Origin: a virus
DNA length: 64,000 nt
IMG/VR virus record: IMGVR_UViG_3300028315_000508
Coordinates: 82,092 to 146,091 of that record
Direction: 5' to 3' (one strand)
Made by a program: the position numbers and the translations under genes. Positions 1 through 7,325 of this stretch are shown one piece after another. The notes under the pieces were generated by a model. That model worked only from the letters and a program-made list of their open reading frames with translations. It did no database searches and was not told the DNA's origin. Positions within the stretch are counted from its first letter, which is position 1. Each line of letters opens with the position of its first letter.

Positions 1-1
1 T

Positions 2-130
2 AGGGGCCTGGTCGATTTCAGTTTGCGTGTCGAGCCAGGCGGGAATGTGAACTTGATTCAAGCGACACAATCTGGCACTCAGACTCAATCATCCACGCAG
101 ACTCAGACGACCACGGGAAGCGGGTATTAG
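2..130 (+). CDS. C-terminal fragment of an unidentified protein
   Basis: An open frame enters from the window edge and stops at 128-130. The 42 visible residues end in a low-complexity Gln/Thr/Ser stretch (TQTQSSTQTQTTTG), typical of flexible tails of virion or secreted proteins. The start lies outside the window, so family and function cannot be given. It converges on the next gene: its stop codon overlaps the last bases of the minus-strand gene ending at 127. Confidence 0.55.
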   Translation, partial: RGLVDFSLRVEPGGNVNLIQATQSGTQTQSSTQTQTTTGSGY

Positions 131-426
131 TCTATTCCGTGGTACTTTCTGTATGATAAGCATGCTTCGCAACCAACCTCGAAATCGCGGCATGTTGCCG
201 GTCGATGTTCGTAATGCTTGCATCGACCGTTTTCGAGCCAATAACAGGGCTGCATGCTTCCCTCACGATCCGGTTCTTTGATCTCTCGCTGTAAAACTTC
301 ATCCCTGAGATGTGGCGGTAGATCGTAGATCTCGTGGCGGACAAATGGTGGTGTGCCCATTTCGTTGCAGCATACGCCGCAACCATCACAGGTCACCACA
401 GGCAGTTGCCCATCAAATATTAACAT
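127..426 (-). CDS. YkgJ-type cysteine-cluster protein
   Basis: The 99-residue protein carries CDGCGVCC near residue 13 and later a C-x6-C-x-H, C-x5-C-x2-C pattern with a YRKYHG end. This is the layout of the small Zn/Fe-chelating CxxCxxCC family (YkgJ/Fli-like), whose biochemical role is unknown. Seen: at least eight conserved-spacing cysteines. Known: the family is predicted to bind metal. A second member of the same broad family lies at 42549-43010, so the phage carries two. It is transcribed away from the matrixin gene at 448, leaving a 21-bp divergent gap. Confidence 0.75.
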   Translation of the reverse strand: MLIFDGQLPVVTCDGCGVCCNEMGTPPFVRHEIYDLPPHLRDEVLQREIKEPDREGSMQPCYWLENGRCKHYEHRPATCRDFEVGCEACLSYRKYHGID

Positions 427-447
427 AGATCAAACCGGAGATCCAAA

Positions 448-1362
448 ATGCCACAGACTATCTCTCCTCAGCTCGTTCGTTCGATCGCAGAACAAATGGG
501 GCTGGTGCAGGCCGAGGCGAAGTTCGCCACACAGTATCTACAATATTACTACGAGCCTGACAAGAACAAGGTTCTGACCGAAACCGATATCGCGTCCCAC
601 ACGCGAAGCTTCCAAAAGATGTTTGGGCTTACCGCCAATGGTAAGCTCGATGGTAAGACACTCACAGCGATGGCATACCCACGATGTGGGTGCCCTGACT
701 TCATGATGATCAGCAATGATCAGCAGGCAGTCAAGTGGGGACCGAAGAACATCACGTACTTTGTCGAAAAGTACGTCAACGGCATCAACAAGTCCGATCA
801 GGACGACATTCTCGATCTAGCATTCGAGCAATGGGAAGAGCACATCGAGCTTGATATTCGCCGCACGAACACCAAGAATTCGGCGAATTTGATCCTTTCG
901 ACAGGCCAAGGGCGAGCAGACAACTTCGATGGCCCATCAGGGACTTTGGCATGGGCATACTTGCCGCCAAACAACAATTTCCAGGGCCAGTTGTTGATGC
1001 GTTTCGACCTAGACGAAACGTGGATCGTCAACGCTCGCGATAGGGGCATCCTGCTCCTAAATGTTGCGTGCCACGAATTCGGGCACATGCTTGGTCTCGA
1101 GCATTCGAGTATCCAGAGAGCATTGATGGCACCGTATTACTCGGCCGGTATCACCAAGCCGCAGTTCAACGATGACATCACCAGAATCCAGGCTCTGTAC
1201 GGCAAGAAGACGACACCGCCTTCACCACCGCCACCGCCTCCGCCTGGACCTACTCCTCCTCCGCCTCCGAGTGGCGGGAATCGCGTCGAGATTACGGGGA
1301 TCGATAGCCTCGATCAGGTGAAGATCAATGGCAAGCCAGTGGCCGATTTCACACTGATTTAG
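448..1362 (+). CDS. matrixin-type zinc metalloprotease with cysteine switch
   Basis: 304 residues laid out like a matrix metalloproteinase. A peptidoglycan-binding-like helical domain (about 10-75) is followed by PRCGCPD at 78-84, which matches the MMP cysteine-switch PRCGxPD. The catalytic domain has HEFGHMLGLEH at 209-219 (three zinc ligands, catalytic Glu) and a Met-turn ALMAPYY at 225-231. A proline-rich hinge (about 257-276) links to a short C-terminal segment. The family cleaves proteins after the propeptide Cys leaves the zinc. No signal peptide is visible, so export, if any, would be by lysis or on the virion. Putative roles are wall or surface-protein degradation or virion maturation (inference). 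ATG follows CCGGAGATCC, a good ribosome site. Confidence 0.9.
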   Translation: MPQTISPQLVRSIAEQMGLVQAEAKFATQYLQYYYEPDKNKVLTETDIASHTRSFQKMFGLTANGKLDGKTLTAMAYPRCGCPDFMMISNDQQAVKWGPKNITYFVEKYVNGINKSDQDDILDLAFEQWEEHIELDIRRTNTKNSANLILSTGQGRADNFDGPSGTLAWAYLPPNNNFQGQLLMRFDLDETWIVNARDRGILLLNVACHEFGHMLGLEHSSIQRALMAPYYSAGITKPQFNDDITRIQALYGKKTTPPSPPPPPPPGPTPPPPPSGGNRVEITGIDSLDQVKINGKPVADFTLI

Positions 1363-1700
1363 GGCATCTCTTCGATGTAGCACCCGAGCGGGTACTTCAC
1401 AGGTCCGGCTTCTGCGTAGAAGTCAGTGCCGCCACCCTTGATTTGGTCGCGTTTGAGTTCTGCGACCTCTTGCGAGCCGGACCATACCACGGCTCTGCCT
1501 GTCTTGTCGATCTCGTCGGCGAGCTTGAAGCACTTTGCGACGTCGTAATGGAACACCTTCTGGAATAATTCCATGACGTACTGGAAGGTGTGCTCATCGT
1601 CGTTCATGACGATGACCGCCCAGGGCTTCGCTTTCTTCGGCTTTTTCTCTTCCGGAGCTTTGGTTGTTACGGGCGGCTCCAGAACTGCTGTGTCGCTCAT
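1359..1700 (-). CDS. clpS: ClpS-like adaptor of the Clp protease
   Basis: 113 residues. After a Pro/Lys-rich leader of about 26 residues comes the ClpS core: VIVMNDDEHTFQYV, then the helix with FQKVFHYDV, then KTGRAVVW and EVAELKRDQI. NDD and the following hydrophobic pocket residues match the N-degron binding site of ClpS. ClpS docks on the ClpA/ClpC N-domain and delivers substrates with destabilising N-terminal residues. The phage copy could redirect host ClpCP/ClpAP or block it (inference). No clp ATPase or protease is present here, so it must use the host's. It follows the gene at 1703-2104 with a 2-bp gap, probably one transcript. Confidence 0.88.
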   Translation of the reverse strand: MSDTAVLEPPVTTKAPEEKKPKKAKPWAVIVMNDDEHTFQYVMELFQKVFHYDVAKCFKLADEIDKTGRAVVWSGSQEVAELKRDQIKGGGTDFYAEAGPVKYPLGCYIEEMP

Positions 1701-1702
1701 GA

Positions 1703-2104
1703 TTACTCCACTGGATCAATTCCGATCTTGAAAAGTAGGACAGTCCGCTTTTCGCCCGCGAGTTTGTTGCGAGCTGCTTTAGTCATGATAAATCCATCAA
1801 ACCAGTTGCGAGAGCGGACTTCTTTTCCATCTTTGTCGACGGCTACGCCCCAGCAGTGGTCGTTCCATAGAAAAATGTGCTCTCCGTTGATAACACATTC
1901 GGCGATCGTCTCGAACGTTGGATTCTCAATGTCGTCGGCCACGTCTACGGCATACATTTCGCCATCAGTGGTTTGTACACGTTGTTTGGCGACCACAGAC
2001 AAGAAATGAGGTTTGGTTTTGGTGAAATGCTCTTTGAGAAATATAAGGTACTTCTCAGGATTGTGCGGTGTGAAGTCATACCGTTTCCTGAATGCCTTTT
2101 TCAT
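1703..2104 (-). CDS. hypothetical protein upstream of clpS
   Basis: 133 residues, mixed alpha/beta composition, with a central segment FLWNDHCWGVAVDKDGKEVRSRNWFDG and no motif I can assign. The N-terminus is basic (KKAFRKRYDF). It is 2 bp upstream of clpS on the same strand, so the two are probably co-transcribed and perhaps translationally coupled. The region to its 5' side (2105-2215) is the likely divergent promoter space shared with the gene starting at 2216. Confidence 0.65.
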   Translation of the reverse strand: MKKAFRKRYDFTPHNPEKYLIFLKEHFTKTKPHFLSVVAKQRVQTTDGEMYAVDVADDIENPTFETIAECVINGEHIFLWNDHCWGVAVDKDGKEVRSRNWFDGFIMTKAARNKLAGEKRTVLLFKIGIDPVE

Positions 2105-2215
2105 CGCAACGCTGCCTTGACACCCCTGCCTGCCGTCACACTTGGGTCGACAAATGGTAGATAGGCAAAATTACAAATGTAGTCTTGCCAGACCGCAGCA
2201 GTGGAGGACTGAGCC

Positions 2216-3973
2216 ATTCCTACTATAACACCAGCCAGTGTCCCGACAAAAGCCCCTGGTACTCTATTCAGTGCATTCACTGGTGGGGATACCACGCTGA
2301 ATATTCGGTGGCTCGTCGCTACTGATCCTGTTTTCTTCGAGACTCTGAACAGGCCGACAGCCGACATCACCGTTCGGCAACTGGTGCTGGCGAAAGCAAT
2401 CGACAGCATCCAATTGAGCCTTGGGCATGCGGCACTGTACCCATACCTAATACAGCCGCGAGTATCGTCCGGGACTCAAGAAGTCGATGTTCCGCTCCGT
2501 TGGATCTGGGACATCCACGCCTCCCTACCGAAGAAATGGGAAAACCTGCGTCTCGCCAAAATCAAGAGAATTTCCGGCGAAAACAGCACCACCAGTGGCT
2601 ACGACGGTTGGCTCCGCTGCATCTTCACAGCCAACGTCGAAAACTCGGCTACCGAAGTATCGGTCTTCTACGCCGATTACCAAATCGACAGCAACCTCAC
2701 CTACCAACCAGTGCGAATGGGCGTCGTCGACTCGCTCGAAGAAGCGGTCTCACTGGACCCCGGCGAAGTCGAAACAGTCGCTGGGTTCCTGATCTTTCGA
2801 ACGCTCGACGATACACTGCAGGAAGTCCAGGACTTCTACGACCTCCTTGTACCTCCAACAGACACCACCGATTCTGACGCTGACGGATTTTATGACAACC
2901 CAGCGATCTACGAGATCGTTGATACTGTTGCCGGAGGGGTCGGTATCAGTGACGACTTCGCCACCGTTGCCCTCTCGCACGGAACGGGGCTCTTCACTGA
3001 CAGTGCCTGGAACGCGATCCCGCAGCTCGACAGCGATATCCAATCTTGGATTGTTTCGTTCAACTATCCGTTCGACTCCCTTGCGAACAGGACGTCCATC
3101 GACAATATCACAATCCCGAATGGATTGTTCAAAGAATTCGATATTGTCGCTCCAGCAGGTGACCAGCCGACTGGAGACACCAGCGGCCTGACGTACCCAG
3201 TGTGGCTGTCAAGGATTGAACGAATCGGGACCGGCTCGCAACAGCTTAGGCTGTATTTCTCGACGTTCAACGTCACGGACGCCGAATCCGGAGGAAATCC
3301 GAGCACCGCAGCAATCGAATTTGCGACTCTCGATTTGATCCGGTCTGCAACTCAAGGCGAAATCGTCGATATTGTCCCGATCGATAATCTGTTGCTCGAA
3401 ACCGGCAGCGATGCTGACGATTTCTATCAACACTTTGGCCGTGGCCATGTGGTGCTGTCAAGCTTGTGGGATAAGACGACATCCGAGGTCGACGACTTCT
3501 TTGATGCGTTCGACACGATCGTCGATGTGCCTCCTGACACCACTTTCTCGCAATCTTCGACGCGTCTCAGCTCATTTGGGATCAGTCGAGTACCGAAGTA
3601 CGTGCCGACAATCGGTCAGTCTCAAGCCCTCAAGGGAAGCACGTCTCGCAGGACTGCTCCGATTCACCCGAGTTACGACAACCGATACGTTACCGAACTC
3701 GACCAGGGTGTCGGCAATCAAGTGGACCTTGAGGCACAAGTTGGCATCACACCGAATACTGCCATCGACAGGTTCGGCTTCCAGGGTGCATTGGTCCACA
3801 AAGTGGTCAAACTCATCGTGGACGCAACAGCTGTTGGGAACGATCCAACGTTCTACGACGACGAAATCTTGCCGCGTCTACGGATTCTCTTCGGCCGCGA
3901 TCCTGCCTTTGGTGACTTCTGGTACAACGGTACCCGCTTGATGTTCCACAACGGGGACACCTGGCAAGGTTAG
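2216..3973 (+). CDS. probable virion protein, apparent ATT start
   Basis: A 585-residue reading if translation starts at ATT 2216. The first standard start is GTG 2384, but the frame between the stop at 2210-2212 and 2384 reads as convincing protein (for example FETLNRPTADITVRQLVLAK). It holds no ATG, GTG or TTG, and GGAGGA (2203-2208) sits 7 nt before ATT 2216. The protein is acidic, beta-rich and repeats DDFYQ/DDFYD-like helical segments (SDADGFYDN, SDADDFYQHFG, VDDFFDAFD). This suggests a baseplate or fibre-like protein; the family is not recognised. The 3' end overlaps a convergent small gene. Confidence 0.7.
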   Translation: MPTITPASVPTKAPGTLFSAFTGGDTTLNIRWLVATDPVFFETLNRPTADITVRQLVLAKAIDSIQLSLGHAALYPYLIQPRVSSGTQEVDVPLRWIWDIHASLPKKWENLRLAKIKRISGENSTTSGYDGWLRCIFTANVENSATEVSVFYADYQIDSNLTYQPVRMGVVDSLEEAVSLDPGEVETVAGFLIFRTLDDTLQEVQDFYDLLVPPTDTTDSDADGFYDNPAIYEIVDTVAGGVGISDDFATVALSHGTGLFTDSAWNAIPQLDSDIQSWIVSFNYPFDSLANRTSIDNITIPNGLFKEFDIVAPAGDQPTGDTSGLTYPVWLSRIERIGTGSQQLRLYFSTFNVTDAESGGNPSTAAIEFATLDLIRSATQGEIVDIVPIDNLLLETGSDADDFYQHFGRGHVVLSSLWDKTTSEVDDFFDAFDTIVDVPPDTTFSQSSTRLSSFGISRVPKYVPTIGQSQALKGSTSRRTAPIHPSYDNRYVTELDQGVGNQVDLEAQVGITPNTAIDRFGFQGALVHKVVKLIVDATAVGNDPTFYDDEILPRLRILFGRDPAFGDFWYNGTRLMFHNGDTWQG

Positions 3974-4108
3974 TACCAGAACGAGTCCTTCTATTCCATG
4001 CTCTGGGCATGCTATACCGTGTGTGGCATAGCCCCATTCGCATGTGCAGCAGAATCCTACTCCGTCATAGTGGCCATATTTGTGTTGGCCGATGACGTCG
4101 TATCTCAT
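3878..4108 (-). CDS. small Cys-rich protein coupled to the Acb2-like gene
   Basis: 76 residues from ATG 4108, which overlaps the stop of the upstream gene in an ATGA, so the two are probably translationally coupled. The N-terminal half (GFCCTCEWGYATHGIACPEHG) looks like a small zinc-binding finger. The C-terminal half lies antisense to the end of the 2216-3973 gene and may be only loosely constrained. The start at 4108 was preferred to 4135 because of the coupling. No family recognised. Confidence 0.5.
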   Translation of the reverse strand: MRYDVIGQHKYGHYDGVGFCCTCEWGYATHGIACPEHGIEGLVLVLTLPGVPVVEHQAGTVVPEVTKGRIAAEENP

Positions 4109-4311
4109 TCTCTTGCTACAGCTATTCTTGCCCACATCATTGCCTCTTCGAGCTTGGTGAATACCAGAGACTTTTCTCGTCCTGGTGCCAAAGATCGCTC
4201 CACTTCGTCACCGAGTCCAGCCATCATCTCGGCCATTCTGTCCAGCTTGTCGACTTTGTCGACTGTCGGTGCTGGATGTGAGAACCTTGCACGCATGGGG
4301 ATGCTAGCCAT
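4105..4311 (-). CDS. Acb2-like anti-CBASS cyclic-nucleotide sponge
   Basis: 68 residues with the hallmark layout of the Acb2/Tad1 hairpin-domain family (T4 Vs.4 and Pseudomonas phage Acb2). There is an N-terminal SHPAPT, a helical middle (KVDKLDRMAEMMAGL), then PGREKSLVFTKLEEAMMWA and a terminal IAVARE. Acb2 hexamers bind cyclic di- and trinucleotides made by CBASS enzymes and so stop effector activation. Seen: the motif order and the REKSL-TKLEEAMMWA core. Inferred: the same function here. It is the first gene of a two-gene unit with 3878-4108. A terminator-like hairpin and the DUF932 gene lie divergently upstream. Confidence 0.82.
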   Translation of the reverse strand: MASIPMRARFSHPAPTVDKVDKLDRMAEMMAGLGDEVERSLAPGREKSLVFTKLEEAMMWARIAVARE

Positions 4312-4391
4312 CTGGGAATCTCCAATGTATTTGAGGGAGGTTGGAACCTATTGGGGATTGAGAATCACCCGGATGTCCCAACCGGATAGTT

Positions 4392-4426
4392 GGCGGGACC
4401 AGCAATGGTCCCGCCGACTTTTATTT
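4392..4426 (+). terminator. strong hairpin plus T-rich tail
   Basis: GGCGGGACC (4392-4400) pairs with GGTCCCGCC (4407-4415) around a 6-nt loop and is followed by GACTTTTATTT. It lies upstream of the DUF932 gene, next to a TTATTTAACG motif (4421-4430) like those seen after other terminators. It could end leftward-to-rightward read-through or act as a leader attenuator. Confidence 0.75.
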
Positions 4427-4489
4427 AACGTCCGGCTCCGGCTCGCAACACCCCAATGTCAACACAACCTTCTTTTGGAGATCAGATCC

Positions 4490-5665
4490 ATGTCAGGCAA
4501 GCAGTTCGAATACAAGAATCTACAGGTCGGGAAGCTCGAACTCGATCTGGTCAAGCCGGAAGACGCAAAGGGAATCTCCCAAGGCACCGACTATTTGTTC
4601 CACGGCGGGACGATGGTTCGCGGCGTCGTGGTTGACGGCGAGTCGATCCGCCCCACGGATCGATTCTGGACGTCCCTCTACTCCCGATTCGGCCTGAACA
4701 AGGCGTTCTTCAAATTCTTCGACCACACCGAGGTCTTCCAGCGTGTGGCCGACGTCGACCCGACCGGAATGATCCGCATCTGTGTCGAGCGAGACACCGC
4801 GACCGGTGATGCTCGGCTGCTCGCGGCCACCGGCCTCAACAAGCCCGTCGTTGTCTACGACGACCTGCTGGAGTTGCTCGAGAACTTCAACGTGCAGGAA
4901 GGCATCAGCTACGACAATGGAATCGTGACGTCAACTCACGCTCCGCGTGTCGGCTCCAACCCGTTCTCGCTGGCCGGTGACAAGTTCTCCAACAAGTTCG
5001 TTCTGCACTGTCCGGTCGACGGCTTCGGCTCGCCGAACGTCTATCTGTCCCTGCTGCGATGGATCTGCGGCAACGGGATGGTCGGTTACGCCAATTCGTT
5101 CAAGACCGCGTTGAGCCTGGGTGCCGGTGGCGACAACATTCGCTACACCCTGGCTCGTACGCTGGATTCGTTCAACAACGATGAAGGTTATGCGGTTCTG
5201 CGAGATCGATTCGAGACGGCCGCGAACTCTCACGCGAGCCTCCGGGAACAGCAGCAACTCTACAAGGTTCTGCTGAACCTCCAGAACGACACCAAGCTGC
5301 GTCAGACCATCGGCGGAGGCAACGCGTCTCCGGCCGAAGTGCTGATGAAGCGATACGAGGACATGACGGGTCGCCCGTACGACATGTACTACCGCGATCC
5401 GAACATGCTGAGCGAGAAGCGTCAGCGATCTCTGCCGGTCGAGTGCCGTGTCTACGACATGATGAACTTCGCCACCGAACTCGCGACGCACAATCTGACG
5501 ACCCCGAGTGCCCGGCAACTCCAGGCATGGGTCGGGAACATGCTCAGCGGCGAGTACGATCTGGAAGATTCGTGCGATCAGTTTGATCAGTTCCGCGACT
5601 TCTTCGTGAAGGAGAAGGTCGGAGCACCGGAAGGCGGTAATTCCTTGGACGACTCCGAGGAATAA
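4490..5665 (+). CDS. DUF932-like phage/plasmid protein
   Basis: 391 residues from ATG 4490, preceded by GGAG at a 10-nt spacing. The frame is open back to 3998, but the upstream part overlaps two minus-strand genes and lacks a ribosome site. The central block SLLRWICGNGMVGYANSFKTAL resembles the 'ICSNG(M/L)' region of DUF932 (TIGR03299-like) proteins common on phages and plasmids, whose role is unknown. The C-terminus is acidic (NSLDDSEE). GC-rich, regular codon use resembles the genes at 48427 and 53490 and suggests high expression. Confidence 0.65.
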   Translation: MSGKQFEYKNLQVGKLELDLVKPEDAKGISQGTDYLFHGGTMVRGVVVDGESIRPTDRFWTSLYSRFGLNKAFFKFFDHTEVFQRVADVDPTGMIRICVERDTATGDARLLAATGLNKPVVVYDDLLELLENFNVQEGISYDNGIVTSTHAPRVGSNPFSLAGDKFSNKFVLHCPVDGFGSPNVYLSLLRWICGNGMVGYANSFKTALSLGAGGDNIRYTLARTLDSFNNDEGYAVLRDRFETAANSHASLREQQQLYKVLLNLQNDTKLRQTIGGGNASPAEVLMKRYEDMTGRPYDMYYRDPNMLSEKRQRSLPVECRVYDMMNFATELATHNLTTPSARQLQAWVGNMLSGEYDLEDSCDQFDQFRDFFVKEKVGAPEGGNSLDDSEE

Positions 5666-5716
5666 TGCCACCTGTATTTTGACCCTAACTCTACTTCTCT
5701 TTCGAGGAACCAAGCC

Positions 5717-6388
5717 ATGTCAGTCGAAACTCTCAGCTCCGCTCAACGCGATCTCTACCAAGCCATGCAGGCTGGTAAGGACAAGAACACCATCATTCGC
5801 GAACTCGGTCTTACGGAAGGCACGTTTGCGGCTCAATGCACCCGCATCAAGAACAAGGGGATTAGCCTCCCCAACTTCCCCGGCCACACCGGAACCAACC
5901 CGTCGTTCGGCCAGACACACCAGCCGTCACGTCAAGACGTGGCGTCGGGACGTGCGTCACGTCCGATGTCTACTGGCCCCGGTGAGAGCAAGTCTGTCCT
6001 CAACGAGGTCTCGGATGCCGGGCCTGCGGTCTATGATGTCGAGCGAACGATCAAGGAAGCCCAAGCACGCGGCGACATTCACGGAGAAATGCGTGATCTG
6101 CATCCGATGGCCATTCTTGGCGTCACGATCCAGTTCATGCGGCTCTGCGGCGGACGATTCCACGCTCACCAGATCATCGAAGATGTCTACGGAGCGGTTC
6201 GTCTGATGGCCGGTGATGGTCCGAAGGCGGATGATGTGGTTGCAGCTGCGACCAAGCCATTTACCGCCGGTCCGGAATCGCTGACGCATGAGGATCTCCA
6301 GGAATTCCTTGGCAAGGTCGAAGGCGTCAAGGGCGAGCTGGAGGACCTCTTCTCGAAGTTCCAACCGGTGGGGGCCTCTGGGCCGTAG
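5717..6388 (+). CDS. HTH-like N-terminal domain protein
   Basis: 223 residues. The first 50 (SSAQRDLYQAMQAGKDKNTIIRELGLTEGTFAAQCTRIKNKGI) read as a helix-turn-helix of the kind that binds DNA. A disordered Ser/Gly/Pro linker (60-105) follows, then a helical C-terminal half (DLHPMAILGVTIQFMRLCGGRFHAHQIIEDVYGAVRLM). AGGAACCAAGCCATG supplies the ribosome site. It lies 51 bp after the DUF932 gene, probably in the same transcript. A specific family is not recognised. Confidence 0.6.
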   Translation: MSVETLSSAQRDLYQAMQAGKDKNTIIRELGLTEGTFAAQCTRIKNKGISLPNFPGHTGTNPSFGQTHQPSRQDVASGRASRPMSTGPGESKSVLNEVSDAGPAVYDVERTIKEAQARGDIHGEMRDLHPMAILGVTIQFMRLCGGRFHAHQIIEDVYGAVRLMAGDGPKADDVVAAATKPFTAGPESLTHEDLQEFLGKVEGVKGELEDLFSKFQPVGASGP

Positions 6389-6431
6389 ACCATCATCGAA
6401 GTACGACGGAAGGCAAAGGAGAGGCTCGGAG

Positions 6432-6632
6432 ATGGCAAAGAAAGACCGAACCGAAAAGACGGCCCTCGAAATGGACTTTAACGAGTTCGTGACATGGGCT
6501 ACCGGATTTATTCTCTTCGGTATCGGGGAAGGCCGATCTCTCCGAGAATTAGTTCACACGGTGGTGGACCATGCAGCTCGTAATCCCAATTTCGGAGTGC
6601 CACGTAATGAGCAGAGAGAAAGTGAAGGCTGA
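6432..6632 (+). CDS. small hypothetical protein
   Basis: 66 residues starting at ATG 6432, preceded by GGAGAGGCTCGGAG. The charged N-terminus is followed by a partly hydrophobic segment (FNEFVTWATGFILFGIGEG). No family recognised. It overlaps the next gene by 26 bp, which supports co-expression. Confidence 0.6.
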   Translation: MAKKDRTEKTALEMDFNEFVTWATGFILFGIGEGRSLRELVHTVVDHAARNPNFGVPRNEQRESEG

Positions 6633-6858
6633 CATCCTCGAGGCCAAGCGGTGGGACGAACTCGTCGATCGCACCCGCAAAATGGTGGACCGCTACGGTG
6701 CACCAACCCTCCGGCAGATGTCAGAAGTATTTGGCTGTGGCCTGGATATCCTCCACAACATCGGCGACGCGGTGGACGGATTACAGATCGTCGGTGATCC
6801 ACACAATCAGGATCAGTTGAGAATCACCAGGGCACCAACAGAAGCAGAATTGAACTAG
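6607..6858 (+). CDS. small winged-helix-like protein
   Basis: 83 residues from ATG 6607 (GGAG ten bases upstream). The segment KMVDRYGAPTLRQMSEVFGCGLDILHNIGDAVDGLQIVG resembles a small HTH with a recognition helix, so a DNA-binding role is possible but not proven. Its end overlaps the convergent gene at 6855 by 4 bp. Confidence 0.6.
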   Translation: MSREKVKADILEAKRWDELVDRTRKMVDRYGAPTLRQMSEVFGCGLDILHNIGDAVDGLQIVGDPHNQDQLRITRAPTEAELN

Positions 6859-7325
6859 GCCATCGTCTTCTGTATGTTGGCGATGACCTGTTTGAGGGCA
6901 GCCATCTCCTTGTCCAGACCGCCGAATGCCTGCCCGGCATCTGCGGTCTGGGCCTGTCCTTGCTGGATGCCAGTTTGCAAAGCCCCAAGATTGGTATTCA
7001 GCTTGTCGATTTGGGGCTGCATCAGCTCCTGCCGCTCTTGCTGGGCTTGCATCTCTGCGTCTTGTTCAGCTTTCAGCTGGTTCGCTACCTCTTGATCTGA
7101 GTCACCGGCATCGTCACCGGCAATCTTGTCAGCCTCTTTCTCGATCTCAGTAGCGTTGAGAGGCTTGTCTTCTGCTCCAGGCATCTCCTGGTCTGCATCC
7201 ATCCCTGCACCGGCAGGACCGGTGGGAGCCTCCATTGACGGGTCCATCGAAGCATCCAGTTCCATAAAGATATCTGGATCTTCGGTGATGAGAGCAGCGA
7301 TGTATCTGACTTGGTTAGTTCGCAC
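6855..7325 (-). CDS. acidic coiled-coil protein (virion or scaffold-like)
   Basis: 156 residues if started at GTG 7325; ATG 7265 is the alternative, and the long frame back to 7397 lies inside the upstream gene. The N-terminus VRYIAALITEDPDIF closely matches N-termini of genes 47527 and 58752. An acidic, Met/Ala-rich region (about 20-75) and a Gln-rich coiled coil follow (QAQQERQELMQPQIDKLNTN). Composition fits a scaffold or internal virion protein. It overlaps the regulator gene upstream by 11 bp. Confidence 0.6.
   Translation of the reverse strand: MRTNQVRYIAALITEDPDIFMELDASMDPSMEAPTGPAGAGMDADQEMPGAEDKPLNATEIEKEADKIAGDDAGDSDQEVANQLKAEQDAEMQAQQERQELMQPQIDKLNTNLGALQTGIQQGQAQTADAGQAFGGLDKEMAALKQVIANIQKTMA

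Noticed and set aside
2101-2409. 102-residue minus-strand ORF ending at the start of gene 1703-2104
   Set aside because: Its 5' half is antisense to the well-supported plus-strand gene from 2216; only the last 38 residues lie in intergenic DNA. It is possible as a short ORF but not supported by a clear ribosome site.
4931-5713. 260-residue minus-strand ORF
   Set aside because: Entirely antisense to the DUF932-like gene and follows its GC-rich codon pattern; typical shadow.
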